This document shows, in pieces, positions 1-7,717 of a stretch of DNA of 9,752 nucleotides; position 1 is the stretch's first letter; the number at the start of each line of letters is the position of its first letter. The DNA is from Deltaproteobacteria bacterium (GTDB taxonomy: Bacteria > Desulfobacterota > Desulfobulbia > Desulfobulbales > Desulfocapsaceae): contig JAJYAX010000030.1 of assembly GCA_021779275.1 (NCBI GenBank), forward strand, positions 1 through 9,752. Direction: 5' to 3'. The notes below the pieces were generated by a model. The model had not been told where the DNA came from, made no database searches, and was given only the letters and a program-made list of their open reading frames with translations. The position numbers were made by a program, and so were the translations under genes.

Positions 1-298
1 GATAGTCGGCGGCCCCCAGGCCGCCCTTTAAAAAATCCGCCACCAGATCCCCCCGGGAAGGTGCGGTCTTCTTGATCCCCCGGGGATCACGGAAGTTGGT
101 CACGGCCGCCAATCGCCCGCTCCGGGTAACGCCCAGCCAGGTCCCCAGCCCCCTGAGATCACGCCCGGCCAGGATCGCGGGATGATCCTCCCAGAAATGC
201 AGAGGCTCTGTCGGCCGTTCATAGAACTCGTCCCTGTTGGCCGCAAGCACCAAGCGATAGCGAGGATGGACATCATAGGCAAAGAGGATCAGGCACAT
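1..298 (-). CDS. NRDE family protein (TANGO2-like), N-terminal part
   Basis: This is the first 99 codons of a gene that runs off the left edge. The translation begins MCLILFAYD and shows the family hallmarks: Cys2 directly after the initiator Met, the NRDE motif at residues 21-24, AGRD at 44-47, GTWLG at 52-56 and TNFRD at 67-71. NRDE proteins are related to eukaryotic TANGO2 (Transport and Golgi organisation 2). They have an Ntn-hydrolase-like start, but their reaction in bacteria is not settled; human TANGO2 defects disturb lipid and energy metabolism, and a role in haem handling has been proposed. The ATG is chosen because the conserved MCL start sits there; only a weak GGA lies 9 bases upstream. 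The gene starts 26 bp after the HD-GYP stop on the same strand, so it may be the last cistron of the kinase operon. The family call is secure, the function is not. Confidence 0.85.
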   Translation of the reverse strand, partial: MCLILFAYDVHPRYRLVLAANRDEFYERPTEPLHFWEDHPAILAGRDLRGLGTWLGVTRSGRLAAVTNFRDPRGIKKTAPSRGDLVADFLKGGLGAADY

Positions 299-324
299 AG
301 TAAAGATCCATTGATACGGCAGGG

Positions 325-1404
325 TTAATCGATCATTTCCTGCGAGGCCGTACAGAGCAAGGGGAAGGGTTTTTGCTGATCGTAGTCAAACTGAAACTCA
401 CCTCCGGCAAAGAGATCCAGGCAGGCATCGACCACATCGGCATCATACAAGCTCCCTCTATGTTCTCTCAGTTCGGTGAGCGCCACCTCGATCCCCTGGG
501 CCGGGCGATACGGACGAAAAGAGCTTCTGGCCTCGGTTACGTCGGCCACCGACAGGATCCTGGATTCGAGGAGTATCTCACCTCCCCGCAGTCCCAGAGG
601 ATAGCCGGAGCCGTCCATTCGTTCATGGTGCTGGAAGACCATCTGGGCGCACGGCCAGGGAAAGGCGATATTTTTCAAAATCTCAAAGCTGATCTGGGGA
701 TGAATTTTCAAGATATCCATCTCGGCATCCAGGAGCTTCCCCGGCCTGTTCAGGATCGAAACCGGGATCCGGATTTTCCCGACATCATGGAGGATGCCTG
801 CAATGCGAATCCCCTCGATGATCCATGCCGACAGCCCCATTTTTTTGGCGATGGCGCAGGCAAGCTGCGCCACTCGTTGCTGGTGGCCGGCGGTATAGGG
901 GTCCCGGATCTCCACCATCATGGCCATGCTGCAGATACTGCCGTGGAGCATCTCCTGAAGCTCGACCGTTTTCTTTTCCACCATCTTTTCGAGGAGTGCA
1001 TTCTGAGACTGCAGCTGGGACTTCATCTGCGCCAGGGCAATATGTGTCTGCACCCTGGCCTTGACCTCCGCCGTATGAAAGGGTTTGGTTATATAATCGA
1101 CGGCCCCCACCTCAAAGCCCTTGGTCTTATTGACCGTTTCCGTCATACCCGAGATAAATATCAGCGGGATCGACCGGGTATCAGGGTTGTCCTTCAGTCT
1201 GGTGCAGACCTCATAGCCATCCATCCCCGGCATCATGATATCCAGAAGGATGAGATCGGGGTGATATTTTGCCGCATATTCAAGCGCATTCGCCCCTCTC
1301 TTCGCTATCCCGAGCCGATAGTCCTGCTGCAGGGTATTGACCAGCAGGTCGATATTGGTCGCATTATCGTCAACTATGAGTACGAGCGGCCGGGGTTCGT
1401 TCAT
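325..1404 (-). CDS. Response regulator with HD-GYP phosphodiesterase output domain
   Basis: The protein has 359 residues. An N-terminal receiver (about 7-122) has acidic residues D12-D13, phospho-acceptor D55 in [12 protein letters not shown]85 and K107. A helical, probably coiled-coil linker follows (about 123-155). The HD-GYP domain (about 156-345) keeps every expected metal-site feature: TAGH at 171-174, the HD pair H206-D207 in LHDVGKI, H235, H259-H260, GYP at 267-269 and D288. HD-GYP proteins hydrolyse cyclic di-GMP to pGpG and/or GMP in the cytoplasm, and intact residues predict an active enzyme. Its ATG overlaps the stop of the hybrid kinase by 4 bp (ATGA). A strong GGAGG (1412-1416) lies 7 bases before the ATG inside the end of the kinase gene, so translation is probably coupled. 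The kinase's C-terminal HPt domain is the obvious phospho-donor. It resembles RpfG-type regulators, but no gene name is justified. Confidence 0.95.
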   Translation of the reverse strand: MNEPRPLVLIVDDNATNIDLLVNTLQQDYRLGIAKRGANALEYAAKYHPDLILLDIMMPGMDGYEVCTRLKDNPDTRSIPLIFISGMTETVNKTKGFEVGAVDYITKPFHTAEVKARVQTHIALAQMKSQLQSQNALLEKMVEKKTVELQEMLHGSICSMAMMVEIRDPYTAGHQQRVAQLACAIAKKMGLSAWIIEGIRIAGILHDVGKIRIPVSILNRPGKLLDAEMDILKIHPQISFEILKNIAFPWPCAQMVFQHHERMDGSGYPLGLRGGEILLESRILSVADVTEARSSFRPYRPAQGIEVALTELREHRGSLYDADVVDACLDLFAGGEFQFDYDQQKPFPLLCTASQEMID

Positions 1405-4400
1405 GACTGTCCCTCCACGGAATCCCTGATATGTTGAATCGTCGTTAGCGCCTGGTCATAATCATAACGGCTTATCTGGAGTTCCAAAGTCTTGAGCACC
1501 GAAGACATGACGATCTTCCGGCCGGCGAGCTGCCTTCTGACCTCGGCGCTCTGCCGCCGGATTTCTTCCGGATCAGCACGATCAATAGCCTGGACCAGTG
1601 TCGCCAGAAGCGTCTCAACATCGCCCTCCGTGCCTGAGATGAGCTCGCCTACACGATCATCCCCAGTCGTCTCCGCCAGCGGTGCGAGCACACCGAGGAT
1701 CCGCGCCAATTCCTGTTGCAGATCGTCTATCAGACCGGCAAGGCCCTTCGCTGATACCGTATCGCTGCAGGCATGTTCCAAGGCGCCTGCCGCCTGCTGC
1801 AAAGCACCGGCGCCGATATTGGCGGCGCTTCCCTTGAGGCTATGGGCAAGTCCCAGGAGCGCCTGGCATTCATCGCCCTCCTGGGCCAGCCGGATATCCT
1901 GGGCCGTATCCTGGTTATAGTTGAAGAAGCCGACCAGTATATCCCGGAATGTCCGCCAGTCCAGACCGGTAGACTGCAGCACGGTCCGGACATCAATGCC
2001 GGGAAGCTGGACAGGAAGTTCCATATCTGCAGCGCTGGCCCCCGGTACTGCACCGGCATCTCCGGGAGGCGACAAAATCGCCTCCTCACCGGCTGGAACA
2101 CCAGCCGCCATGTCACGTACATCTTTTTCTTTTTCCTCAAGGCCTCTTTTCCTGTTTTGCAAAAACCGCCAGAGCGTATAAAACAGCCGATCCTGATTGA
2201 TGGGCTTGGCCACATATCCATCCATCCCCGCCTCCAGGCACTTTTCTTCATCACCCTTCATCGCATGCGCCGTCATTGCAATAATTGGCAGGCCGTCACC
2301 TTCCGGAAGAGCCCGGATCCGCCTGGTGGCCTCATACCCATTCATTTTCGGCATCTGTATATCCATAAGCACCGCGTCAAAGGACACTTTTTTAACCGCC
2401 TCCACCGCCTCTTCGCCATTGGCCGCCATCACGACGATGATACCCGCGCCGGCAAGGATGGCCTTGGCCACCTGTTGATTGGTCAGATTATCCTCGGCAA
2501 CCAGGATCCTGCGCCCCTTCAGGTGCTTCTTGTACATGGAGGCCCTGGTGGTGAAATCGCCCCGTCTGTCACTCTTCCGGGCTCCCTCTTTGCCGAAGGC
2601 ATCCATAATTGCATCGAACAGCGTCGACTGGAAGATCGGCTTGGTCAGGAATCCATTTGTCCCGGCCTGTTCCGCCTCGGATTTGTGCACCTCCCGGGCA
2701 AAGGCCGTCATCATGATAATCGGGATCCGCAGCCGAAGCTCCTCGCGGATCTTTCTGGATGTCGCGATTCCGTCCATGCCGGGCATCTTCCAATCCATCA
2801 GCACCAGCTCCACCGGTTCTTTTCCCTGGCCTCCGGCCCGCAGCCGCTGTATCGCATCCTGCCCGCAGGAGACTGTCTCCACCCGGAAATCAAGCGAGGT
2901 CAGCATCTTGGCCATGATCCCCCGGCTGTCGGCGCAATCATCGACGACGAGGACGTTCAGGCCGCTGATATCAGGAGGGAAAACATATCTCGAAGCAGAG
3001 GTCGTCCCCGCCTTCACCAGCCGCACCGTAAAGGTAAAGGTGCTCCCCTGCCCCAACATGCTTTCAACGCCGATACTCCCCTGCATCATCGTCACAAATT
3101 TTTTACAGATGCTCAGCCCCAGGCCGGTCCCCTCATATTTCCGGGTGGAGGAGGAATCTCCCTGGGTGAACGGCTCAAACAGTCTCGGCAGGTAGTCGGG
3201 GGAAATGCCGGTGCCGGTGTCCTTAACCGCAAAGGAGAGCATTACCTGACCTGCAGCCAGCCCCTCCGTGACACTGCTTGCATCCCGGACACTGGTCAGA
3301 ATAATCCCGTCGACGCCGGTAAATTTGATCGCGTTGCCGATCAGGTTGGTCAGGATCTGCTGCAGACGCAGCGAATCACCGAGCAGGATCCGCGGGGTGT
3401 CCCTGTCAATATCGACCAGGAGTTCGATACCCTTTTCCGCAGCCTGATTGACGAAGACATCCATCACCCGGTCGAACATCTCGTCGAGTCTGAAAACCCG
3501 CTCCTTGAGTTCCAGCTGGCCGGCCTCAATCTTCGAAAAATCGAGGATATCATTGATAATTCCCAGCAGGGCATAGGATGAATTCTGGACAATGTGCAGA
3601 TAATGCTCCACCTCCGGCGAGACGGTCTCCGCCATGGCCAGATCCGTCGCCCCGATAATCCCGTTCATCGGGGTGCGGATCTCGTGACTCATGTTGGCCA
3701 GAAACTGGCTCTTGGCCAGGGTGGCGGCCTCGGCCTGCTCCTTTGCCTGTTCCAGCTCCTTGTCCATCAACCGGCACAGATCCATCTCCGCCATCAAGGA
3801 GACATGCGCCGCCTTGATCCGGCGATTGAGCTTCAGCACCAGCCCGGTGAATGCCGCATGTGTGCAGAACATGATAAAGGCAATAAGGAGCCAGGGTCCG
3901 TAATTATGCAACATATCGGCAAGGGTCACCTTCCCCAGATCCTTGTACGGCCCCACGCGCAGGGCCTGCATGCATTCCATGACCGACTGGTAATTCATAG
4001 GTATGGTCCAGCCGGCGCAATCCGCGGCCACCGCGGCCGGGGAGTCGGGCTGCATCTGGAGCAGGGCCACGGCAACCTTTTCCGCCAGCTCGTTTGACGT
4101 CTCCCTGACCTTGGCCATGGGCCAGTCCGGGTATTCCCGGGTCGTGCAGAGATAGGGGGTCTTTACTTCCCGGTCATGCAGACGGGGGAAGACGAAAAAA
4201 TCCTTAATATCGATTTTTCCTTCGGCGGCCAACTCTTCCAGCGTGTTCGTCCGCACCGTGCCGGCGTCGACGAGACCGTCACGGACTGCGAAGACGACCT
4301 CATCATGGGTTTCTCCCCATCGCAGCTCTTTAAAGTCGCGGTAGGGGTTGATGCCGTTTTCCTTCAACTCCCGCCAGGCCATCAACCAGCCGCCCAGTGA

Positions 4401-4877
4401 GCCTTCGGAGACGCCCATGAACGACTTCCCCTTGAGATCCTTAAGCTGCCGGATATCCGTCCGGGCCGAACGGGTGAAGATCACGCTGCCGTATTTGGCA
4501 TAGACCCGGCCCAGCCGCAGCTCCTTTAGGGTCGCGATCCTGTCGGCGCCATAGCCCTGCTCCAGTTCCACATAGAAGGCTGAGTTGGTCAGGATAAAAT
4601 CCACCTCCGCATCCCGGACACTGGGGGCAATCTGGGCGTGGGTCAGCGGCACGATCACAAAGGTCTGACCCGGGATCCGGCTGGTAAGGTAGGCGGCTGT
4701 CGCCGACCAGGTCTTCAGGCATTGCTCTGCTCCGCGCGTGGCAAGGACCCCGATCTTCAAGGGCCGATCCGCCGCCTGCACCTCCGCTGTACCGCCTATC
4801 TGAAAGAGAAGGAGGAAGAAGAACAGGACAAGACATGCCGGTTTGGCGGGAGGGAAAGCGCCATTCTCTTTTTTCAT
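1401..4877 (-). CDS. Hybrid sensor histidine kinase: periplasmic PhnD-like domain, HisKA, HATPase, two receivers, HPt
   Basis: The protein has 1158 residues. Domain order: signal anchor or signal peptide (14-36); PhnD-like substrate-binding sensor (about 39-308, with [30 protein letters not shown] and [13 protein letters not shown]); membrane helix (327-349); coiled coil (350-388); HisKA with H398 in [11 protein letters not shown]; HATPase (498-621) with N511/N515, DTGTG 553-557 and GTGLG 583-587; REC1 (640-758) with D695, T724, K746; REC2 (789-905) with D839, T869, K891; a Pro/Ala-rich linker (906-958); HPt (963-1068) with H1012 in [13 protein letters not shown]; a helical tail. All phospho-residues are intact, so a full His-Asp-His relay is expected. 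A PhnD-type sensor also occurs in the tetrathionate kinase TtrS, but the ligand here is unknown. The ATG at 4877 is preferred over an in-frame GTG at 4898: GAGG (4883-4886) stands 5 bases before it, and a candidate promoter would start transcripts close to the GTG. Confidence 0.95.
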   Translation of the reverse strand: MKKENGAFPPAKPACLVLFFFLLLFQIGGTAEVQAADRPLKIGVLATRGAEQCLKTWSATAAYLTSRIPGQTFVIVPLTHAQIAPSVRDAEVDFILTNSAFYVELEQGYGADRIATLKELRLGRVYAKYGSVIFTRSARTDIRQLKDLKGKSFMGVSEGSLGGWLMAWRELKENGINPYRDFKELRWGETHDEVVFAVRDGLVDAGTVRTNTLEELAAEGKIDIKDFFVFPRLHDREVKTPYLCTTREYPDWPMAKVRETSNELAEKVAVALLQMQPDSPAAVAADCAGWTIPMNYQSVMECMQALRVGPYKDLGKVTLADMLHNYGPWLLIAFIMFCTHAAFTGLVLKLNRRIKAAHVSLMAEMDLCRLMDKELEQAKEQAEAATLAKSQFLANMSHEIRTPMNGIIGATDLAMAETVSPEVEHYLHIVQNSSYALLGIINDILDFSKIEAGQLELKERVFRLDEMFDRVMDVFVNQAAEKGIELLVDIDRDTPRILLGDSLRLQQILTNLIGNAIKFTGVDGIILTSVRDASSVTEGLAAGQVMLSFAVKDTGTGISPDYLPRLFEPFTQGDSSSTRKYEGTGLGLSICKKFVTMMQGSIGVESMLGQGSTFTFTVRLVKAGTTSASRYVFPPDISGLNVLVVDDCADSRGIMAKMLTSLDFRVETVSCGQDAIQRLRAGGQGKEPVELVLMDWKMPGMDGIATSRKIREELRLRIPIIMMTAFAREVHKSEAEQAGTNGFLTKPIFQSTLFDAIMDAFGKEGARKSDRRGDFTTRASMYKKHLKGRRILVAEDNLTNQQVAKAILAGAGIIVVMAANGEEAVEAVKKVSFDAVLMDIQMPKMNGYEATRRIRALPEGDGLPIIAMTAHAMKGDEEKCLEAGMDGYVAKPINQDRLFYTLWRFLQNRKRGLEEKEKDVRDMAAGVPAGEEAILSPPGDAGAVPGASAADMELPVQLPGIDVRTVLQSTGLDWRTFRDILVGFFNYNQDTAQDIRLAQEGDECQALLGLAHSLKGSAANIGAGALQQAAGALEHACSDTVSAKGLAGLIDDLQQELARILGVLAPLAETTGDDRVGELISGTEGDVETLLATLVQAIDRADPEEIRRQSAEVRRQLAGRKIVMSSVLKTLELQISRYDYDQALTTIQHIRDSVEGQS

Positions 4878-4880
4878 CAA

Positions 4881-4886
4881 CACCTC
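4881..4886 (-). promoter_or_regulatory. Ribosome binding site deciding the kinase start
   Basis: On the minus strand GAGGTG ends close to the ATG at 4877, with its GAGG core 5 bases away. The alternative GTG at 4898 has no comparable purine-rich element at a usable distance. This places the true start 7 codons inside the longest open frame. Confidence 0.6.
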
Positions 4887-4909
4887 TATCGATTTCACCC
4901 AAGGCCTTC

Positions 4910-4918
4910 AGTATACCA
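4910..4918 (-). promoter_or_regulatory. Candidate extended -10 promoter for the kinase operon
   Basis: The minus strand reads TGG followed by TATACT, which is the TG-N-TATAAT arrangement of an extended -10 promoter with a 5/6 hexamer. No good -35 lies 16-18 bases upstream: a TTGAAA is present but 26 bases away. Transcription would begin near 4903, about 26 bases before the ATG at 4877. This could give the kinase genes expression independent of the ABC transporter gene. It is a motif match only. Confidence 0.4.
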
Positions 4919-4982
4919 TTGATCCCCAATTTTTCCCCGTGTTTCAACGAAAAGAGGGCTCATTTGCAGAGAGGGAGGTCCG

Positions 4983-6929
4983 TCACGCCGATCCCGGCCG
5001 GTAGTCGGCAACCGGCAGCAGACGCCAGGCATCCCGGCCCTGCAGATCAAGGACACTGTCATGGAAACCAAGGATGCTTGCCCGGTGACCGGCGCTGATA
5101 TAATGGACGCCCAGCTCCTGCAGTTTCCGGTAGAGATTGGCCTCATTCCCGGTATCCAGGGCGCTGGTCGCCTCATCGAGGACCGCAAAGCCTGGACGGT
5201 TGATAAGCAGACGGGCGAAGGCCAGCCGCTGCTGTTCGCCAAGGGACAGGATATCGGCCCAATCCAGCTCCACATCAAAGCCCCCGACCCGATCCGGCAG
5301 GTCGGCAAGATGGACCGTGGCCAGGACATCCCGCAGTTCCTGTTCCGGGGTCTCCCGCTCCAGCCGGGGATAGAGAAGCTGGGCGCGCAAGGTTCCCAGG
5401 AGCATATAGGGCTTTTGCGGCAGGAAGAAGATATCCGCGAGTGCAGGCCGCCGCACGACCCCCTTGCCCCGGGTCCACAGACCGGCGATGGCACGAAGCA
5501 GCGAACTCTTGCCGACCCCGCTTTCGCCCACGATCACCAGGTTATCGCCGCGCCCCAGATTTACGGTCAGATCACTGATCAGGGTCCGTTTCCCGTTCGG
5601 GGTGAGCAGGGTCATACCGGTCAGGGAAAAACCGTCGGCCTCCTCGGAGCTGATACCGGTTCCTGTTGTCTTTTCCGGTTCAAGCGCCTCGGAAAATGTT
5701 GAAAGACGCTGGACGCCGGCGGCAAAGCCGGTGATCTGTTCAATCTGCGAAACGATCAGGGACAGCGCCCCGTAGACCTGGGCGAAGGCGAAGTTGGCCT
5801 GGACCATGTCTCCATACTCGATCTTGCCGCTGAAATACTGGGGAAAAAGCACGAGAAACGGCAGGACCACCGGCAGATAACTGTAGGCCGTGGTAAAAAA
5901 CGACAGGTTCCTCTGCCAGCCGATCAAGAGACCGAAATTTTTCAGCACGTTCCGGAACCTCTGGGAGATATGGGCGACCTCCGTTTCCTCCCCCTGATAG
6001 AAGGCGATGGATTCGGTATTGTCCCGCACATGGATCAGGGAGTACCGGAAATCCGCCTCGTAACGCAGCTGATTGAAGTTCAACCTCACGAGCCGCCGCC
6101 CGAGCAGCGCGGTGAGCAGGGTTCCCACCAGCGAATAGCCGAGGACCACGCAGACCAGCAGGACCGACTTCGACCAGAGGATACCGGTAAAGGAAACCAG
6201 ATCCATAAGCGAGCCCAGGAGGATGAGCAAAAAGGCCAGCGAGGTACGGGTAAACGAGCGGATATCCTCCATGATCCGCTGATCGGGGTTATCGATGTCC
6301 GCATTGGTCTCGACCTCATAATAATTCCGGTCGGTGAAATACCTGCCGAGGAAATCATTGGTCATCCATGCCCGCCACTGCATGCCGAGATAGTCCCGGA
6401 CATACCCGTAAAAGGCGACAATGGGAATGCCGACCAGAAAACCGCAGAAATAGACTGCGACAAAGAGATAGGCCATATCCTGGTTTTTCTTCACCAGGGC
6501 CGTGGTAAAATAGTTGCCGATATAGCTGAAGGCGACATTGATCCCGGTAACCGCGAGGGAGAGCAGCAGGACAACGGCCAATACCAGCCAGGCCCGCCTG
6601 CGTACCCGAAGATGACGGCGGAAGATCAGAAAGGTCAGAGAGGGGATAATGAGGAGGGCCGCAAGCAGCACTCCCATCCGGGTATGGAAGGTCCCGTTGA
6701 TCACGGATAAAAGACCTTCCGCGATCTTCGCCGTCAGGTCGGGGGCCAGGGCGTTTCCGGCCAGCACAAGCCCGGAGACAATGACAAAGAGCATCCCGAA
6801 CAGAAAGACGAGCAGCATGACCATGAGCAGGAGGGTTATCAGGCCGCCATGTCGGATACGGGGGAAAAAATAAGGCTGGGCTATGGTTACAAAGCGCATC
6901 CACAGGGATCGTTCTTTTCTGTTTTGCAC
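4983..6929 (-). CDS. ABC transporter with fused permease and ATPase, SbmA/BacA-YddA-like
   Basis: The 648-residue half-transporter has the membrane domain first and the ATPase last. Hydrophobic segments lie near 30-56, 88-103, 113-137, 152-177, 230-250, 255-280, 350-365 and 376-398. NADIDNPDQRIMEDI (209-223) is the conserved loop of the ABC_membrane_2 / SbmA_BacA type. The ATPase shows Walker A GESGVGKS (468-475), Q-loop Q505, signature LSLGEQQ (561-567), Walker B FAVLDE (581-586) followed by ATSALD, and H-loop H615, so it should hydrolyse ATP as a homodimer in the inner membrane. Relatives include E. coli YddA, peptide importers SbmA/BacA (which lack the ATPase) and mycobacterial Rv1819c, a B12 importer; the substrate here cannot be read from sequence. 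The start is GTG, supported by AAAGGA (6936-6941), whose AGGA is 6 bases upstream; the first ATG, at codon 11, has no such site. It lies about 105 bp upstream of the kinase, same strand. Confidence 0.92.
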   Translation of the reverse strand: MQNRKERSLWMRFVTIAQPYFFPRIRHGGLITLLLMVMLLVFLFGMLFVIVSGLVLAGNALAPDLTAKIAEGLLSVINGTFHTRMGVLLAALLIIPSLTFLIFRRHLRVRRRAWLVLAVVLLLSLAVTGINVAFSYIGNYFTTALVKKNQDMAYLFVAVYFCGFLVGIPIVAFYGYVRDYLGMQWRAWMTNDFLGRYFTDRNYYEVETNADIDNPDQRIMEDIRSFTRTSLAFLLILLGSLMDLVSFTGILWSKSVLLVCVVLGYSLVGTLLTALLGRRLVRLNFNQLRYEADFRYSLIHVRDNTESIAFYQGEETEVAHISQRFRNVLKNFGLLIGWQRNLSFFTTAYSYLPVVLPFLVLFPQYFSGKIEYGDMVQANFAFAQVYGALSLIVSQIEQITGFAAGVQRLSTFSEALEPEKTTGTGISSEEADGFSLTGMTLLTPNGKRTLISDLTVNLGRGDNLVIVGESGVGKSSLLRAIAGLWTRGKGVVRRPALADIFFLPQKPYMLLGTLRAQLLYPRLERETPEQELRDVLATVHLADLPDRVGGFDVELDWADILSLGEQQRLAFARLLINRPGFAVLDEATSALDTGNEANLYRKLQELGVHYISAGHRASILGFHDSVLDLQGRDAWRLLPVADYRPGSA

Positions 6930-7026
6930 GGGTGTTCCTTTCGAGAATTGATTACTCCGGATCTGATCTGCGTTGCCTGAAGAACGACTCCTCAGCCATC
7001 AAAGCTAAAGAGCCCCTCATGGACAT

Positions 7027-7054
7027 ATTCTAACAATCCAATCGCTAAACACAA
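7027..7054 (-). promoter_or_regulatory. Candidate sigma-70 promoter for the ABC transporter gene
   Basis: On the minus strand a -10 hexamer TAGAAT (7027-7032, 5/6 match) is preceded by TG-T, making it an extended -10. A weak -35 TTGTGT (7049-7054) stands 16 bases upstream. Transcription would start near 7020, leaving a leader of about 90 bases before the GTG at 6929. Motif match only. Confidence 0.45.
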
Positions 7055-7139
7055 TGATTGATTTGCGCCACAGGAGGGGGCGACAGATTTGGAGGCACGG
7101 CTGTTTTCTTGTGCTCCCATGAATTCCAGATCAGCCTCC

Positions 7140-7168
7140 TTGACATTGCTAATGGTTCCTATTACTGT
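7140..7168 (+). promoter_or_regulatory. Candidate sigma-70 promoter for rubredoxin
   Basis: A perfect -35 TTGACA (7140-7145) is followed after exactly 17 bases by a poor -10, TACTGT (7163-7168, 3/6). The start would fall near 7175, giving a leader of about 40 bases. The weak -10 would fit a promoter that needs an activator, but that is a guess. Confidence 0.45.
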
Positions 7169-7216
7169 TCATCACGATGTTTAAACCAACCAACACATTT
7201 AATTTTGGAGGCTGAA

Positions 7217-7375
7217 ATGCAGAAATGGGAATGTCCGTGCGGTTATATCTATGATCCCAAAGAAGGAGACGACGAAGGCGGTGTTGAGCCCGGTACCCCA
7301 TGGGAGGAGGTTCCTGCGGACTGGGTCTGCCCAAAATGCGGCGCGGCCAAGGAAGACTTTTGGAAGGTTGATTGA
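7217..7375 (+). CDS. Rubredoxin, with a shortened first metal knuckle (Cys-X-Cys)
   Basis: A 52-residue rubredoxin, the usual length. The family core is clear: [11 protein letters not shown] (8-18), [12 protein letters not shown] (22-33), DWVCPKCG (35-42) and a final KEDFW. Rubredoxins bind one iron through four cysteines and carry single electrons in the cytoplasm, for example to rubrerythrin, superoxide reductase or oxygen reductases in anaerobes. The four cysteines are C6, C8, C38 and C41. The second pair has the normal Cys-X2-Cys spacing, but the first is Cys-Pro-Cys, one residue shorter than the usual Cys-X2-Cys-Gly-Tyr. The reading frame is intact around it. The start is set by GGAGG (7207-7211), 5 bases before the ATG; the same frame stays open upstream, but that extension lacks a rubredoxin counterpart. 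No partner enzyme is adjacent. Confidence 0.93.
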   Translation: MQKWECPCGYIYDPKEGDDEGGVEPGTPWEEVPADWVCPKCGAAKEDFWKVD

Positions 7376-7380
7376 TTAGT

Positions 7381-7485
7381 TCCGGCGCCTCCGCAAAAGG
7401 ACCGGCAGAGATTGCCGGGAGCGCTCTTTCTGAATCGGGGCGGAGAATCCGCCCCGATTCACCTCGCTTGCATCAAGGCGCCGGA
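7381..7485. repeat. Nested inverted repeats that could fold as a three-way junction
   Basis: A 10-base outer arm TCCGGCGCCT (7381-7390) is perfectly complementary to AGGCGCCGGA (7476-7485). Between the arms lie two hairpins: CCGGCA/TGCCGG with a 5-base loop (7402-7418), and a perfect 14-bp stem with a GAA loop (7431-7444 with 7448-7461). An 8-base palindrome GAGCGCTC (7419-7426) sits between them. It starts 5 bases after the rubredoxin stop. No run of T follows on either strand, so it is not a classic intrinsic terminator. It could be a 3'-UTR structure, a small RNA or a short mobile repeat. Confidence 0.6.
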
Positions 7486-7503
7486 CAAAGGGCGAGTCCC
7501 TCC

Positions 7504-7539
7504 TCGACATTCTCAGATCCCCATCGACATTGTTGTCGA
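7504..7539 (+). promoter_or_regulatory. TCGACA half-sites, candidate activator-binding region
   Basis: TCGACATT occurs at 7504-7511 and again 20 bases later at 7524-7531; the second copy is also the left half of the inverted repeat TCGACA-TTGT-TGTCGA (7524-7539). The sites lie roughly 110-145 bases upstream of the sigma-54-like element, a usual distance for an enhancer-binding activator. The function is inferred from spacing and symmetry only. Confidence 0.35.
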
Positions 7540-7648
7540 AATTCCCGGATCGCAGGCCCCGAAATTCTTTACGGCTTGTTCTTCCCCGCCCTCTTTCCAC
7601 CCGCCAACGCCTTGAATACTCAACACTCTTTCTCCACTCAACAACAGT

Positions 7649-7664
7649 TGGCATGATTCTTGGA
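7649..7664 (+). promoter_or_regulatory. Candidate sigma-54 (-24/-12) promoter of the zraP-like gene
   Basis: TGGCATGATTCTTGGA matches the pattern TGGCACG-N4-TTGCA at exact spacing with two differences; one (G for C in the -12 GC) falls at an important base. Transcription would begin near 7675, about 43 bases before the ATG at 7718 and upstream of its ribosome binding site. In enterobacteria zraP is transcribed with sigma-54 under ZraR, which makes the match more credible here. Confidence 0.45.
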
Positions 7665-7717
7665 TCTCCATAGGCAAGAGACAGCACTCACTACACTATC
7701 CTTTGGGAGGCCCAGCC

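Larger units (their letters stand above)
6930..7216. other. Divergent intergenic control region
   Basis: These 287 bases separate the minus-strand ABC gene from the plus-strand rubredoxin gene. They hold one candidate promoter in each direction, listed separately, and the ribosome binding sites of both genes. An open frame continues upstream of the rubredoxin ATG, but it has no start with a ribosome binding site and no recognisable protein, so I treat it as non-coding. A small 22-codon frame from 7054 also has no such site. Confidence 0.7.
7376..7717. other. Non-coding stretch between rubredoxin and the zraP-like gene
   Basis: These 342 bases hold no credible gene. Short open frames on both strands give Arg- or Pro-rich peptides with no recognisable motif and no convincing ribosome binding site. 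The stretch contains a nested inverted-repeat structure (7381-7485), repeated TCGACA half-sites (7504-7539), a pyrimidine-rich segment (about 7576-7640) in which ACTCAACA occurs twice 18 bases apart (7618 and 7636), and a sigma-54-like sequence (7649-7664). The length and structure suggest regulation or an inserted small repeat element. Confidence 0.65.

Noticed and set aside
373..1437. Plus-strand open frame (354 codons) opposite the HD-GYP gene
   Set aside because: Antisense to a gene with all catalytic residues intact, with no protein motif of its own.
1773..3581. Long plus-strand open frame (602 codons) opposite the kinase gene
   Set aside because: It lies wholly antisense to clearly conserved kinase domains, its translation has no recognisable domain, and such shadow frames are common in GC-rich DNA.
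4878..4982. Terminator between the ABC gene and the kinase gene
   Set aside because: I found no strong inverted repeat followed by T residues in this gap on the minus strand.
7058..7216. Upstream in-frame extension of rubredoxin
   Set aside because: The extension has no counterpart in rubredoxins, while GGAGG just before 7217 and the normal 52-residue length support the shorter form.
7431..7461. Perfect 14-bp hairpin as an intrinsic terminator of rubredoxin
   Set aside because: No T-run follows on either strand, so I describe it as part of a structured element instead.
7376..7687. Minus-strand open frame of 103 codons in the region after rubredoxin
   Set aside because: The product is Arg-rich with no motif, it runs through the inverted repeats, and no ribosome binding site is convincing.
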